Assembly: GCF_008254045.1 (NCBI RefSeq)
Contig: NZ_CP042425.1
Location: 5,580,001 to 5,644,000 of the forward strand
Source of the DNA: Limnoglobus roseus
GTDB lineage: Bacteria > Planctomycetota > Planctomycetia > Gemmatales > Gemmataceae
Direction of reading: 5' to 3'
Length of the DNA: 64,000 nt
A model generated the notes under the pieces. The model saw only the letters and a list, made by a program, of their open reading frames with translations, made no database searches and was not told the DNA's origin. Made by a program: the position numbers and the translations under genes. Of the stretch, positions 33,384 to 41,751 are shown in pieces (the first letter of the stretch is position 1; each line of letters begins with the position of its first letter).

Positions 33384-33788
33384 ATGCACCGCATCGAACG
33401 CCTCGCCGCCGACAACTTCGAGCGGCGTGTTCTCTCGTCGCCGATTCCCGTCGTGCTTGCGTTCGGCGGGGACCATTGCGGCCCGTGCCGTCTGCTCGAA
33501 CCCGTCTTGGTCGAGTTGTTTCCCGCTATCGAAGGGCGGGTGCGGGTCTTGAAAGTGGATGTGCGGGCCGACAGCGAGTTGGCGACTCGGCTCGGCATCG
33601 TCGCCCTGCCCACCATCAGCTTCTTCCGCCACCGGCGGGAGGAGTGCCGGTTGGTCGGCCTCCAGAACCGGGAGCGGTTGTTGGAGGCGGTGCTGGGCGT
33701 GTTACCGCCCTTGCACCGTGAACTTGATCCTCACTTCCAGGTCTACCCGGTGGGACTACCGCCGAACACCGACCTGAGCAAGCCATGA
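33384..33788 (+). CDS. Thioredoxin-like protein
   Basis: ATG 33384 gives 134 residues. The thioredoxin fold is shown by IPVVLAFGGDHCGPCRLLEP, with the C-G-P-C active site at about residues 32-35, a VRVLKVDVRADSELATRLGI segment and the cis-proline loop VALPTISFFR. The first residue of the motif block is DHCGPC rather than the usual WCGPC. The C-terminal extension of about 30 residues (LDPHFQVYPVGLPPNTDLSK) is unusual. Cytoplasmic thiol-disulfide exchange is likely. Its stop overlaps the start of the next gene. Confidence 0.82.
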   Translation: MHRIERLAADNFERRVLSSPIPVVLAFGGDHCGPCRLLEPVLVELFPAIEGRVRVLKVDVRADSELATRLGIVALPTISFFRHRREECRLVGLQNRERLLEAVLGVLPPLHRELDPHFQVYPVGLPPNTDLSKP

Positions 33789-34306
33789 CCGACCGACGAT
33801 TCGCCGTCGATTTTACACTCGCCCACCCCACTGCCGAACCGGACGTGATCGCACCGCTCGTCGAGACGCTGCGCCTGAAGGCCATTGACCTCGGCTTCCT
33901 TCATGTGAGTGAACTCTTCACCTTGAAGGACGAGGCCGACCTCTTCACGTCCGATTACGGGCATCGCTTCTTCACATTGGACACGGGGCCGACCCGCATT
34001 CCGTCTGCCGTTTGTTACTTCACCTGTGCGCTGCCGGACGACGGCCCCGCCGAAATCGGCGTGGAGCGCCTGCCGACCGAAGTGGAGTGCGACGAGTTTG
34101 TCATCCAGGGCGGGATGCTCGAATGGTGGAAGTGCGGGGCGGTCAGGACTCGTGAATTGCGGCGGCTGTCGAAGCTGCTGTACTTCGCCGCCGAACTCGG
34201 CTTCGAGTCGTCCCTGACCTTCGCCGGGCTGACGCTCGACTACCGACGGGTCGCTGGGAAGGTCGAGGTCCAGCAGACGTGGGACACGGTTGCGGTCGCC
34301 GATTGA
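33785..34306 (+). CDS. Uncharacterised protein coupled to thioredoxin
   Basis: A 173-residue protein whose ATG overlaps the thioredoxin stop by four bases. No family is recognised. The sequence is beta-rich with conserved-looking aromatic and acidic clusters (LFTSDYGHRFFTLDTG, then YFTCALPDDGPAEIGVERLP). There is no signal peptide. Coupling suggests that the two proteins work together, for example with this one as a redox substrate. Confidence 0.6.
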   Translation: MTDRRFAVDFTLAHPTAEPDVIAPLVETLRLKAIDLGFLHVSELFTLKDEADLFTSDYGHRFFTLDTGPTRIPSAVCYFTCALPDDGPAEIGVERLPTEVECDEFVIQGGMLEWWKCGAVRTRELRRLSKLLYFAAELGFESSLTFAGLTLDYRRVAGKVEVQQTWDTVAVAD

Positions 34307-34508
34307 CGTGCCGCTGTCACCACGAGTTGGATTTTCGGCGGCGGGTGTTACGAAGTTAAGATCATCGAAATCGACTTGCGATTCCCCTCATTTTCGGTTC
34401 CATCCGCCCCGGTCCCCCTACCTCATCGGACTCTTTTCTTACTTGGGACTCCTGCCGATTTCTGCACGTTTCGGGTTCCCGCCGGGACCGGCCACATCCA
34501 CAACCCGA

Positions 34509-34823
34509 TCAGCCGGGGGACTTCACGACGACCGGGCACGGCGGGACGAATTCGTCTTCCAATGCATCGACCCGCCGCTGGAGTGCGAGGCGGGCTTCTT
34601 CACCTTCCCTCAACAGCAGATCGGCCTGTTCGAGTTGCGTCCGCAAGTCCTCGATCCGGTCGTCCCGTAGCAGCAACTCGTCCTCGCACTCCCGCAACTC
34701 GGCCTCAAGTTCGGCCACCCGTCGGTGTGCCGCAACGAGATCATCCGTGACGAACGACGGGGAGATCGGATCGGCAGCGGTCACGTCGGGCACGCCCCGT
34801 TCCACCGGCGGGTCACTCGCCAT
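34509..34823 (-). CDS. Coiled-coil protein
   Basis: A 104-residue protein made almost entirely of one heptad-rich helix (about residues 29-92: AAHRRVAELEAELRECEDEL, LRDDRIEDLRTQLEQADLLL and onward). It overlaps the end of the zinc-ribbon gene by 11 bases on the same strand, so the two are probably co-translated. Likely a structural or interaction partner. Function unknown. Confidence 0.6.
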   Translation of the reverse strand: MASDPPVERGVPDVTAADPISPSFVTDDLVAAHRRVAELEAELRECEDELLLRDDRIEDLRTQLEQADLLLREGEEARLALQRRVDALEDEFVPPCPVVVKSPG

Positions 34824-35610
34824 TGTCGAACTCTTCCAGTCGTCGCTCGGCGAGTTCGAGTTTCCGCTGGTAGAACGTGGCCCGTTGGAAGTCCTGCTGC
34901 CGCTCGGCGATCTGAACGGAACGGCGTAGCGTCTCGATGTTGTCCACGAGGACGGCCCGGTCCTCGGCCCGCCGTTCCGCTGCCGACTTCTGGAGTCCGC
35001 TGCCCAGGAAGAGCCGCCCGAACCAGCCCCGTGGATCGACCCGCTGCGGGGTGTTGCGGTGATTCAGCACGCCCGCCTTCGTGCCGTGCGAGGTCCGGCA
35101 GTGTGGGCAGTCCACCGATTCGTCGCTCGCCACACCCGTGAGGTTCAGGGGCTTCCCGCAGTGGGCACAGTCGCCGTAGAGCGGATCGTTTCGGGCATTG
35201 GTTCCGTGATCGGCGCTCGAAGCCTCGTGCTTCGCAAGAACCGCTTTCGCCCGTTCGAGTACGTCGGTAGCCTCGGCAGCCTGAGCCGCTGCTTCGGCCT
35301 TGTAGTTGTCGTCGGAATCGTGGGCCGAGAGGAAGGCGATGGCCTGCTGCTGGTCGAACCGGAACCCGCACTTCGGGCACGCCATCGCCACGGTGGTGTT
35401 CTGCCACTCCACCCAGATGAGCGTCTTGCACTTCGGGCAGGGGGCATCGCCGCTGAAGACAGTGTGTTCCGGCCCGGTCTGTTTCTTCTTTTCACAGGCA
35501 CGGGCGTGGTGCGGGATGGACGCCTTCTTCTTCGCCACCTTCTTCGCCACGTCTTGGTCGCCGATCCCGGACGCCTTACCCGGTCGTGAGCGGTCCACGT
35601 TTACCCCCAT
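34813..35610 (-). CDS. Multi-zinc-ribbon protein
   Basis: ATG at 35610 gives 265 residues; the frame continues 50 codons upstream with less coding-like sequence. Two zinc-ribbon blocks are visible: CPKC at about 58-61 paired with CPKC at about 79-82, and CAHC at about 146-149 paired with CPHC at about 168-171. A basic N-terminus (VAKKVAKKKASIPHHARACE) and a C-terminal coiled coil (RRSVQIAERQQDFQRATFYQ) flank them. Probably nucleic-acid or protein binding. It precedes the coiled-coil gene. Confidence 0.62.
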   Translation of the reverse strand: MGVNVDRSRPGKASGIGDQDVAKKVAKKKASIPHHARACEKKKQTGPEHTVFSGDAPCPKCKTLIWVEWQNTTVAMACPKCGFRFDQQQAIAFLSAHDSDDNYKAEAAAQAAEATDVLERAKAVLAKHEASSADHGTNARNDPLYGDCAHCGKPLNLTGVASDESVDCPHCRTSHGTKAGVLNHRNTPQRVDPRGWFGRLFLGSGLQKSAAERRAEDRAVLVDNIETLRRSVQIAERQQDFQRATFYQRKLELAERRLEEFDNGE

Positions 35611-35788
35611 GTTCCTGGTGACGGAACCGTTACAGCCTTGGGGCGACAACACCGCCGCCTCGGTTGCGGCCCCGGCTTGTGTGACTTCGAGGCGGTCGAT
35701 CACGGGGTAAGACCGGCGAACCGGCTCGTAGTTCACGGTCGCTGGCGGAATGCGAAACACGACACCGACCGGCTCCGGTGGAGCGGAG

Positions 35789-36619
35789 TCATTCCTTGAA
35801 GAACGTCTTCGCCCAGCCCTCGTCGGGGACGCCGGAAATCACGAGTGACTTGAACATCACGCCGCCCTGACCGCCGAGCAGTTCGACGTGGCCCGCCGTG
35901 ACGCCCTCGACCTTCCCGGCGATCTCGTGGTCGCCGAACTTCGCCGACGCCTTCGACTCGGTGATGAGCAACACGACGGGTACGAGCCGTTTCTCGAAGC
36001 TGACCCTGCCGAAGTGCTTCTCCCCGATCTGCGTTTCTTTCTGGAGAAGTTTCAGCCGATTCCCGTTCCACTCGTCGATGGCGACGGACGTGCCTTCCGT
36101 GGTCCGCATAAACGGTTTCCGAACGTCGAACGGCACGTTTTCGACCGCCACGCTCCCAGTGACTTTCATCGTCTTGAACTTGGCGACGTGCTGAATCCCG
36201 TCGGCGGGGCCGACCCGGAGTGTCAACTGCTTCACTTCCGGCTTGGCGTCCCCCAGATCGAAGTCCTTCAACTGCTCCTTCTCCTTGAAGTCGTACACCA
36301 GGGTGAGTTCGCCGGTCTTGGCGTTGAATGCCGCTTTCCCGGCAAACTTCTTCTTGAGCGCCGCCGGGGTGATGAGCTTGACGAGATCGGCGTCCGCCTT
36401 CGCCTTCCCGCCGTCGTTCTTCGCAGCGGGCAGCAGCTTCTCCAGGTCGGCGATGGCCTTGGCGATCTTGTCCTTGTCCTCCTTCTTCTCGACCTGGGCC
36501 TTGCGAGCTTCGAGGACCGTGATCGCCTCCCTGACGGCCTCCTCGCCTGGAGTGTCGTCGGCCCACGCACCGCCCAGCCCGACAGCCGCCACCACACACG
36601 CCAGCAACACCTTTCGCAT
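35789..36619 (-). CDS. Secreted uncharacterised protein
   Basis: A 276-residue protein with a clear signal peptide (MRKVLLACVVAAVGLGGAWA, cleavage near residue 20). A short Lys-rich helical segment (about 28-75) precedes a beta-rich domain of about 190 residues (GELTLVYDFKEKEQLKDFDL, then VPFDVRKPFMRTTEGTSVAI and a final SLVISGVPDEGW). The layout is like the concanavalin/LamG-type proteins that planctomycetes secrete in large numbers. It is transcribed with the lipoprotein gene upstream (42-base gap). Confidence 0.62.
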   Translation of the reverse strand: MRKVLLACVVAAVGLGGAWADDTPGEEAVREAITVLEARKAQVEKKEDKDKIAKAIADLEKLLPAAKNDGGKAKADADLVKLITPAALKKKFAGKAAFNAKTGELTLVYDFKEKEQLKDFDLGDAKPEVKQLTLRVGPADGIQHVAKFKTMKVTGSVAVENVPFDVRKPFMRTTEGTSVAIDEWNGNRLKLLQKETQIGEKHFGRVSFEKRLVPVVLLITESKASAKFGDHEIAGKVEGVTAGHVELLGGQGGVMFKSLVISGVPDEGWAKTFFKE

Positions 36620-36661
36620 TTCAAGTCTCCCGTGATTGGTTCTGGACTGGTTCCGCCGAGG

Positions 36662-37498
36662 TCACTTCTTCGGGTTGTCGAGCGCCCGTTTCATGTTTTC
36701 GACAATCGACCTCGACCGCTTATCGTGAACGGTGAGGACGACGGTTCGCCCGCTCCCGTCGATGGCGTGAACGAAGCTGACGACCGTGTACAGGCCGTCG
36801 TCCGTCTCCCAGATCGCCAACCCCATGTTGTCTTTCTTCTTGGAGCGGTAATCTTCGTCCGGCTCGCCGAGCCGTTGGACGATCTGGGCGTAACTGAGTT
36901 TTTGCAGGTCTTCCGCCGTCGCCGCCGACTTGTCACCCTTCGTGCCGCCACCCTGCTTGCCGCCTTGCTTCCCTTCCTTCTCCAACCACTCGTCGAGTTC
37001 CTTGTCTTCAGCCTTCAGTTCCTTGCGGGCAGCGGCCAAGATCGGTGACGCTTCCGGCGAGCTACAGACGGGCAGAATCTCTGCCCGAAGCGACTTCACG
37101 GCGACTTCTTTGGCGAGCGTTTTGTTCTTCTTCCGGTCCACGGCCACGTCGATGACCCGCCCGTACACCCTCGCCATCACCGCCTTGTCCGGCAGCGGTT
37201 GCGGGGCGTTCACCACGACCATGTACTTCTCGAAAGCGTCGTCGTACTTCTTCTTGGCGGCAGATTTTGCTTCGATCTTCGCCTCTTTCACCCCCTGAAC
37301 GGCGGCGTCCCAGAGGGCGTCGCCGTCCGTCACGGCCTGTTTGAGCCTGCCCGCTTCCTCCGGGGTGAGGGATTGGGCCACGTTGCCGCCTTTGGAGTCC
37401 GGTGCGGCGGGGGGCGATGTCTGGTCCTTCTTCCCGCAACCGGCCATCAGCCCAACCGCCAGCAGGAGCAATCCCCCTGACATGCTTCTCGTTCGCAC
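36662..37498 (-). CDS. Lipoprotein of unknown function
   Basis: GTG at 37498, after GGGAGAGGAAC, gives 278 residues with a lipoprotein signal (RTRSMSGGLLLLAVGLMAGC, lipobox L-M-A-G-C, acylated Cys near residue 21). The next stretch is Pro/Gly rich, followed by a helical, Lys-rich middle (residues about 40-180) and a beta-rich end (MGLAIWETDDGLYTVVSFVH). It is anchored to a membrane facing the periplasm. It stands divergent from the ECF sigma gene and shares with it a 16-bp inverted-repeat pair. Confidence 0.65.
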   Translation of the reverse strand: MRTRSMSGGLLLLAVGLMAGCGKKDQTSPPAAPDSKGGNVAQSLTPEEAGRLKQAVTDGDALWDAAVQGVKEAKIEAKSAAKKKYDDAFEKYMVVVNAPQPLPDKAVMARVYGRVIDVAVDRKKNKTLAKEVAVKSLRAEILPVCSSPEASPILAAARKELKAEDKELDEWLEKEGKQGGKQGGGTKGDKSAATAEDLQKLSYAQIVQRLGEPDEDYRSKKKDNMGLAIWETDDGLYTVVSFVHAIDGSGRTVVLTVHDKRSRSIVENMKRALDNPKK

Positions 37499-37571
37499 GG
37501 CGTTCCTCTCCCGTTGATTCGTGAACCTCACCGCCCCGCCACGGTCTTCCGGGGGGGTCGCCGAGGGTGCG

Positions 37572-37666
37572 TAATCAGCCGTGCGAGGGTCGGCCCGGAA
37601 ACGGGCCACGAAACCGCAAGGAATTTTTCTGGCCCCATCCGTCCGTCGCTCTCGCACGGCTGATTA
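37572..37666. promoter_or_regulatory. Divergent 16-bp inverted-repeat pair between lipoprotein and sigma gene
   Basis: TAATCAGCCGTGCGAG (37572-37587) is exactly complementary to CTCGCACGGCTGATTA (37651-37666), 63 bases apart. Read outward, each copy points to one of the two divergent genes, at about 74 bases from the lipoprotein start and about 84 bases from the sigma start. This is the layout expected for paired recognition sites of the adjacent ECF sigma factor or for a shared operator. Confidence 0.6.
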
Positions 37667-37750
37667 GCCAGTCCTTGCGGCGGCGGGTCGGCCTTCCCAC
37701 CCTCGTAAATTGAGCAGAATCACCGACTTGCTCAGGCCGAGGGGCGGGAA

Positions 37751-38332
37751 ATGCCGGGTTCGGACACGCAACTGCAACTGGTGATCGACCGGCTGGTGGC
37801 CGGGGACGAAGCGGCCCGTAGCGCCCTGCTCGACCACGCCTGCGACCGGCTCCTGCTCCTCACCCGCAAGATGTTTCACGCTTACAGGGACTTGCGGCGG
37901 TGGGAGCAGACCGATGACGTGTTCCAGACCGCCATGCTGCGGCTGCACCGGGCCTTGTCGGACGTGAAACCCGAATCCGTGCGGCACTTCTTCAACCTGG
38001 GGGCGGTCATGATCCGACGCACCTTGCTCGATCTGGCGAAGCACCACTTGGGGCCGCACGGCCAAGGGGCCAACCACCACACGGACGGCAAGGGCGGTGC
38101 GATGAACGACAGGGCCGAGCAGCCCGAAGACCTCGAAGGGTGGTCGGCCTTCCACGCCCAGGTCGAGGGGCTGCCCGACGAGGAACGTGAAGTCGTCGGC
38201 CTGCTCTACTACGAGGGACTGACCCAGGAGGAGGCGGCACACGTCTTGGGAGTGGGCCTGCGGACGGTGAAACGCCGCTGGCAGTCGGCCCGCTTGCTGT
38301 TGAGGCAGCGGTTGAACGAGGAATCATCATGA
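37751..38332 (+). CDS. ECF-type sigma factor
   Basis: A 193-residue sigma-70-family protein. Region 2 is RLLLLTRKMFHAYRDLRRWE followed by QTDDVFQTAMLRLHRAL (about residues 33-69). Region 4 is EEREVVGLLYYEGLTQEEAA plus the helix-turn-helix LGVGLRTVKRRWQSARLLLR (about 143-185). There is no anti-sigma gene beside it; instead the stop overlaps the start of a Ser/Thr kinase gene by four bases, the sigma-kinase arrangement known in planctomycetes. The kinase may regulate it by phosphorylation. A 16-bp inverted-repeat copy lies about 84 bases upstream. Confidence 0.85.
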   Translation: MPGSDTQLQLVIDRLVAGDEAARSALLDHACDRLLLLTRKMFHAYRDLRRWEQTDDVFQTAMLRLHRALSDVKPESVRHFFNLGAVMIRRTLLDLAKHHLGPHGQGANHHTDGKGGAMNDRAEQPEDLEGWSAFHAQVEGLPDEEREVVGLLYYEGLTQEEAAHVLGVGLRTVKRRWQSARLLLRQRLNEESS

Positions 38333-40539
38333 CGACCGACGATACCCTGGCCGAGTTGCTGTTGCGGTGGGAGGAACTGCACGAGCAGGGGCGGGACGTA
38401 CCCGCCGAGGAGTTGTGCCGGGACTGCCCGCAACTCGCCGCCGCCCTCGCCGACCGCATCCGGGCCTTGCGGGTGACGGCATGGATGGACGGGCCGGACG
38501 ACGACGGCGGAACGCCCCCCGACCCGCCCGATCCCAACCCACCATCGACCCTCGCCGGGCGGTATCGCCTGGACGAGAAGGTCGCCGAGGGCGGGTTCGC
38601 CGAAGTCTGGAAGGGGTTCGACCTGGAGTTGCGGCGGGCGGTGGCGGTGAAGATGCCGAAGCCGGGCCGGTTGCACTCGACCGAGCGGTTCCTGGCCGAA
38701 GCCCGGCGTGTCGCCCGGCTGAAGCACCCCGGCGTTGTGCCGGTGTTCGACGTGGGCCAGGAACGTGAATCGTGCTTCATCGTCTCGGAGTTCGTGGAGG
38801 GCGGCAGTCTCGCCGACCGCATCGCCACTAACCGCCCGATGGCGAACGACGCCGCCCGCATGGTGGCCGAGGTCGCCGAGACGCTGGCCTACGCCCACCG
38901 GCAGGGGTTCGTCCACCGGGACATCAAGCCCGGCAACATCCTGCTCGACCACCACGGGCGAGCGTTGTTGACGGACTTCGGCATCGCCCACTCGCCGGAC
39001 GAGGGCACGGACGGCGGCAGCTTCGGCACGCTGGCGTACATGAGTGCCGAGCAGGTCGAGGGGAAGCCGGTCGATCACCGCACCGACATCTACGGCCTGG
39101 GCGTCGTCCTCCACGAACTGCTCACCGGCTACCTGCCTTACAAAGCTGACGATCCCGTGCAACTGCGGCGGCTGATCGTGGCGGGCGGCGTGGCGAGCAT
39201 TCCCGGCGTGTCCAAGGAAGGTGAAGGCGTCTGTCGGAAGTGCCTGAGCCGGAACCCCGCTGACCGCTACCAGGACGCCGCTGAACTCGCCCAGGAACTT
39301 CGCCGGACGGCCTTCACGTTACGCCCGGCCCGGATCAGCCAGCGCCTACTGGCCCTCGTCGTGGTCGCCTTCATCGGCCTGATCGGGTTCTTCGCCGTGA
39401 GGCCCGTCCTCGACCGGAACCAGTCGCCGGTGGCGGAAGCGAAGGCCACCCCGCCGAACGAGAAGCGGGCCGTCGAGTGGGTCTATTCGGTCGGCGGGAC
39501 CGTCAACGACACCAAGCGGATCGACCAGCTTGCCGAGCCGTGGGCGGTGCGGTCGGTGTACCTGCACCGGGACCGCTGCGACGGCAAGGTGACGGACGCT
39601 GGGTTGGCCCAACTGGAGGGATTACCCGATCTCGACACCCTGAACCTGGGCGGGGCCAAAATCGACGGCAGCGGCGTGGCCCATCTTCGAGACTCAAAGA
39701 AGCTGAAGTGGCTCAGTCTGGAATGCACGCAGGTTGACGACGCCGGGGTGGTGAACCTCGCCGGGTACTCGGAACTGGCGTACCTGAACCTGCTCTCCAC
39801 GCCGGTCACGGACGCCGCCGTCGATGTTCTGGCAAAACTGTCCCGGCTGGAGATGGTCGTCGTGTCCGGGACGAAGATGACCGAGGCGGGGGTCGAGAAG
39901 TTGCGGAAGGCACTGCCGTCGTGCCGGGTCGTGATGGACGTGAAGGCGGGGTTGAAAGCCCTGTCGGAGTTGGGGGAACTGCACTTCGGCAAGCAGGAGT
40001 GGGACAAGGCCGCAGCGGTGTTCACCGAGGCGATCAATCTCGACCCGCAGTGTGCCGAGGCGTACCACCGGCGGGCCGGGTGCAGCTACAACACCGGCAA
40101 GTTGAAGGAGTCCTTGCCGGACTTCGACACGGCGGCTCGATTGGACCCGAAGAACCCTGAAGTCTACAAGAACCGTGCGTTCGTGTACTTGAGGCTGCTA
40201 CGGGTGGACGAGGGGCTGGCCGACCTGACGCACGCCCAGGAACTCGACCCGGCTCACCCGGAACGGTATCGCCAGCCGATGAGCCTGGCGCTGGCCCAGC
40301 GGGGCGTGGTCAAGGCCCAAGCGAACAAGGTGGACGAGGCCATCGCCGACTTCGGTGAGGCGCTGCGGCTGGACCCGAACAACGCCGAGCTTTTCGACAA
40401 GCGTGGCAGCCTGCACTTCAACCGGAAGCACTTCAACGAAGCCGTTGCCGATTTCACCGAGGCCGTTCGGCTCGACCCGAAGACACCCTCCTACCGCCTT
40501 CACCTGGAAATGAGCCGGAATCCGCCGAACCCGAAGTGA
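38329..40539 (+). CDS. Ser/Thr protein kinase with LRR and TPR sensor domain
   Basis: A 736-residue membrane-bound Hanks-type kinase. The kinase domain (about residues 80-340) has VAEGGFAEVWKG (Gly loop), VAVKMPK (catalytic Lys), HRDIKPGNILLD (catalytic loop) and TDFGIA, all intact. A single membrane helix (about 347-365, LLALVVVAFIGLIGFFAV) follows. Outside lie leucine-rich repeats (about 420-530: LEGLPDLDTLNLGGAKIDGS and repeats) and TPR repeats (about 545-735: EAINLDPQCAEAYHRRAGCS and similar). It overlaps the ECF sigma gene and may pass signals to it. Substrate unknown. Confidence 0.9.
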   Translation: MTTDDTLAELLLRWEELHEQGRDVPAEELCRDCPQLAAALADRIRALRVTAWMDGPDDDGGTPPDPPDPNPPSTLAGRYRLDEKVAEGGFAEVWKGFDLELRRAVAVKMPKPGRLHSTERFLAEARRVARLKHPGVVPVFDVGQERESCFIVSEFVEGGSLADRIATNRPMANDAARMVAEVAETLAYAHRQGFVHRDIKPGNILLDHHGRALLTDFGIAHSPDEGTDGGSFGTLAYMSAEQVEGKPVDHRTDIYGLGVVLHELLTGYLPYKADDPVQLRRLIVAGGVASIPGVSKEGEGVCRKCLSRNPADRYQDAAELAQELRRTAFTLRPARISQRLLALVVVAFIGLIGFFAVRPVLDRNQSPVAEAKATPPNEKRAVEWVYSVGGTVNDTKRIDQLAEPWAVRSVYLHRDRCDGKVTDAGLAQLEGLPDLDTLNLGGAKIDGSGVAHLRDSKKLKWLSLECTQVDDAGVVNLAGYSELAYLNLLSTPVTDAAVDVLAKLSRLEMVVVSGTKMTEAGVEKLRKALPSCRVVMDVKAGLKALSELGELHFGKQEWDKAAAVFTEAINLDPQCAEAYHRRAGCSYNTGKLKESLPDFDTAARLDPKNPEVYKNRAFVYLRLLRVDEGLADLTHAQELDPAHPERYRQPMSLALAQRGVVKAQANKVDEAIADFGEALRLDPNNAELFDKRGSLHFNRKHFNEAVADFTEAVRLDPKTPSYRLHLEMSRNPPNPK

Positions 40540-40613
40540 CCGTGAACCGAGATCGGGATCGGCGGTCTTTCTTGCTGGTAAACAGTCGCACTTGCCCGCC
40601 GAGGAGCCAGCAA

Positions 40614-41081
40614 ATGAAAACGTTGACGCTGTACCCGTACCTGATCGGGCACACTTGGGTCTTCGACGATGTGCGCACGAACTTGAAGGAAGAAGCCTTC
40701 GTGCTGGGGTCGTCCGAAGTGTTGACACGGCTGGTCGGAGAGAAGAGAATCCCTGACGCCGGGAGGGGCTTCACGCTTCATTTCGCCGACGAGCCGTTCG
40801 TCGGGTTCGATGCGGAGCTTCGCTGGCTGCGGTCGGACGACGCCCAGGTGGTTCCGGGGCAGGACGGGAGTGCGTCCCAGGTCGCCGGGAACTGGTACGG
40901 CGGGGTGGTCGCTGGCGAACGGATGGAGGGGTGGCTGTGCCCGGCGTTGGGCCTTTACTTCGGCGCTGCACCCGCTCGCATCTTCGTGAGGGCCGAGTCG
41001 CTGCCGCCCGGCGTCGATCCAGTGTGGCACGTCAACGTCACCGATCTTCCGCCCCGTCGGTTCGTCTCGGCGGTCGAATGA
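40614..41081 (+). CDS. Uncharacterised protein, DUF6717-like
   Basis: ATG 40614, with GAGGAG eight bases upstream, gives 155 residues. It starts MKTLTLYPYLIGHTWVFDD, continues LKEEAFVLGSSEVLTRLV, then FDAELRWLR, AGNWYGG, GWLCPALGLYFGAAPARIFV and PPGVDPVWHVN. I associate this with DUF6717. It is soluble, with no catalytic motif. Its 3' end overlaps the 3' end of the minus-strand gene by 44 bases (convergent). The family name is from memory and tentative. Confidence 0.6.
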   Translation: MKTLTLYPYLIGHTWVFDDVRTNLKEEAFVLGSSEVLTRLVGEKRIPDAGRGFTLHFADEPFVGFDAELRWLRSDDAQVVPGQDGSASQVAGNWYGGVVAGERMEGWLCPALGLYFGAAPARIFVRAESLPPGVDPVWHVNVTDLPPRRFVSAVE

Positions 41082-41505
41082 CCTCGTGGATCGTGTCGAT
41101 GATCTCGACCGTTTCGGAGCTGGGAACCGGATCGAGTCGGACGCACAGCACCAATTTCTCGCCGTCGCAACTCCCCTTCAGCACCAGCATGGGACCACCG
41201 TACTCGCTCTGGTTGTGGCTTGCGACGGCCATCTGTTCGATCACCAGCCCCGGCACGGCGAACAGACCGCCCCGCACGAGGTCGGTGAAGGCGAAGGTGA
41301 ACGGCGTCCAGACCGTCCTTCCGTCCTCTTCGCCGCCGTAGACCTCTTGGTGGACGGGAGCGGCGAACAGCCGCCACAGGCGATGATCTTCGTCGAAGCC
41401 GCTGGTCAGGCTGACGTGGGAGCCGGGACCGTGGTGCTGCCAGTTCTGTTCGACGGCTCGGTGGATGCGGTGGAGCCAGGGAGGGCGTGGTTGTTCGGCG
41501 GGCAA
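41038..41505 (-). CDS. Uncharacterised 155-residue protein
   Basis: The frame is open upstream to 41709, but TTG at 41505, with AGGGGA seven bases before it, is preferred because the upstream part overlaps leader element D. The sequence PPWLHRIHRAVEQNWQHHGP, then EDHRLWRLFAAPVHQEVYGG and VIEQMAVASHNQSEYGGPML, is soluble with several His and Trp. No family recognised. It is the last island gene before the tRNA. Confidence 0.52.
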   Translation of the reverse strand: MPAEQPRPPWLHRIHRAVEQNWQHHGPGSHVSLTSGFDEDHRLWRLFAAPVHQEVYGGEEDGRTVWTPFTFAFTDLVRGGLFAVPGLVIEQMAVASHNQSEYGGPMLVLKGSCDGEKLVLCVRLDPVPSSETVEIIDTIHEVIRPPRRTDGAEDR

Positions 41506-41534
41506 TCGTGATCCCCTGGGGCGGTTGTGCGCAC

Positions 41535-41567
41535 GCAGGTAGACCGGCTCACGTCGGGTTGGTTCAT
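41535..41567 (-). repeat. Leader element, diverged copy D
   Basis: Minus-strand reading begins ATGAACCAACCCGACG and ends AGCCGGTCTACCTGCG. It shares the ATGAAC start, the ACCCGAC centre of copy A and the GCCGGTCTACCT tail but has lost the left arm of the inverted repeat. It lies 30 bases before the TTG start of the minus-strand gene. Confidence 0.5.
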
Positions 41568-41751
41568 GGACCTCAGAAGAGAAGCGGAAGAAATGACCGC
41601 TCCTGGGCGTCAAGCCGTGGCGTGTACCGTCGTACCCGATCAGGATCGAAGTTCGAGAGCGAAAGGCCGAGGGGGCAATTGGGTCGTCAGAGCGGTCGTG
41701 GCCGGTCACTTACGATAGGATACCGCCAGCGGTCGGTCGGCGTCCCGAACG

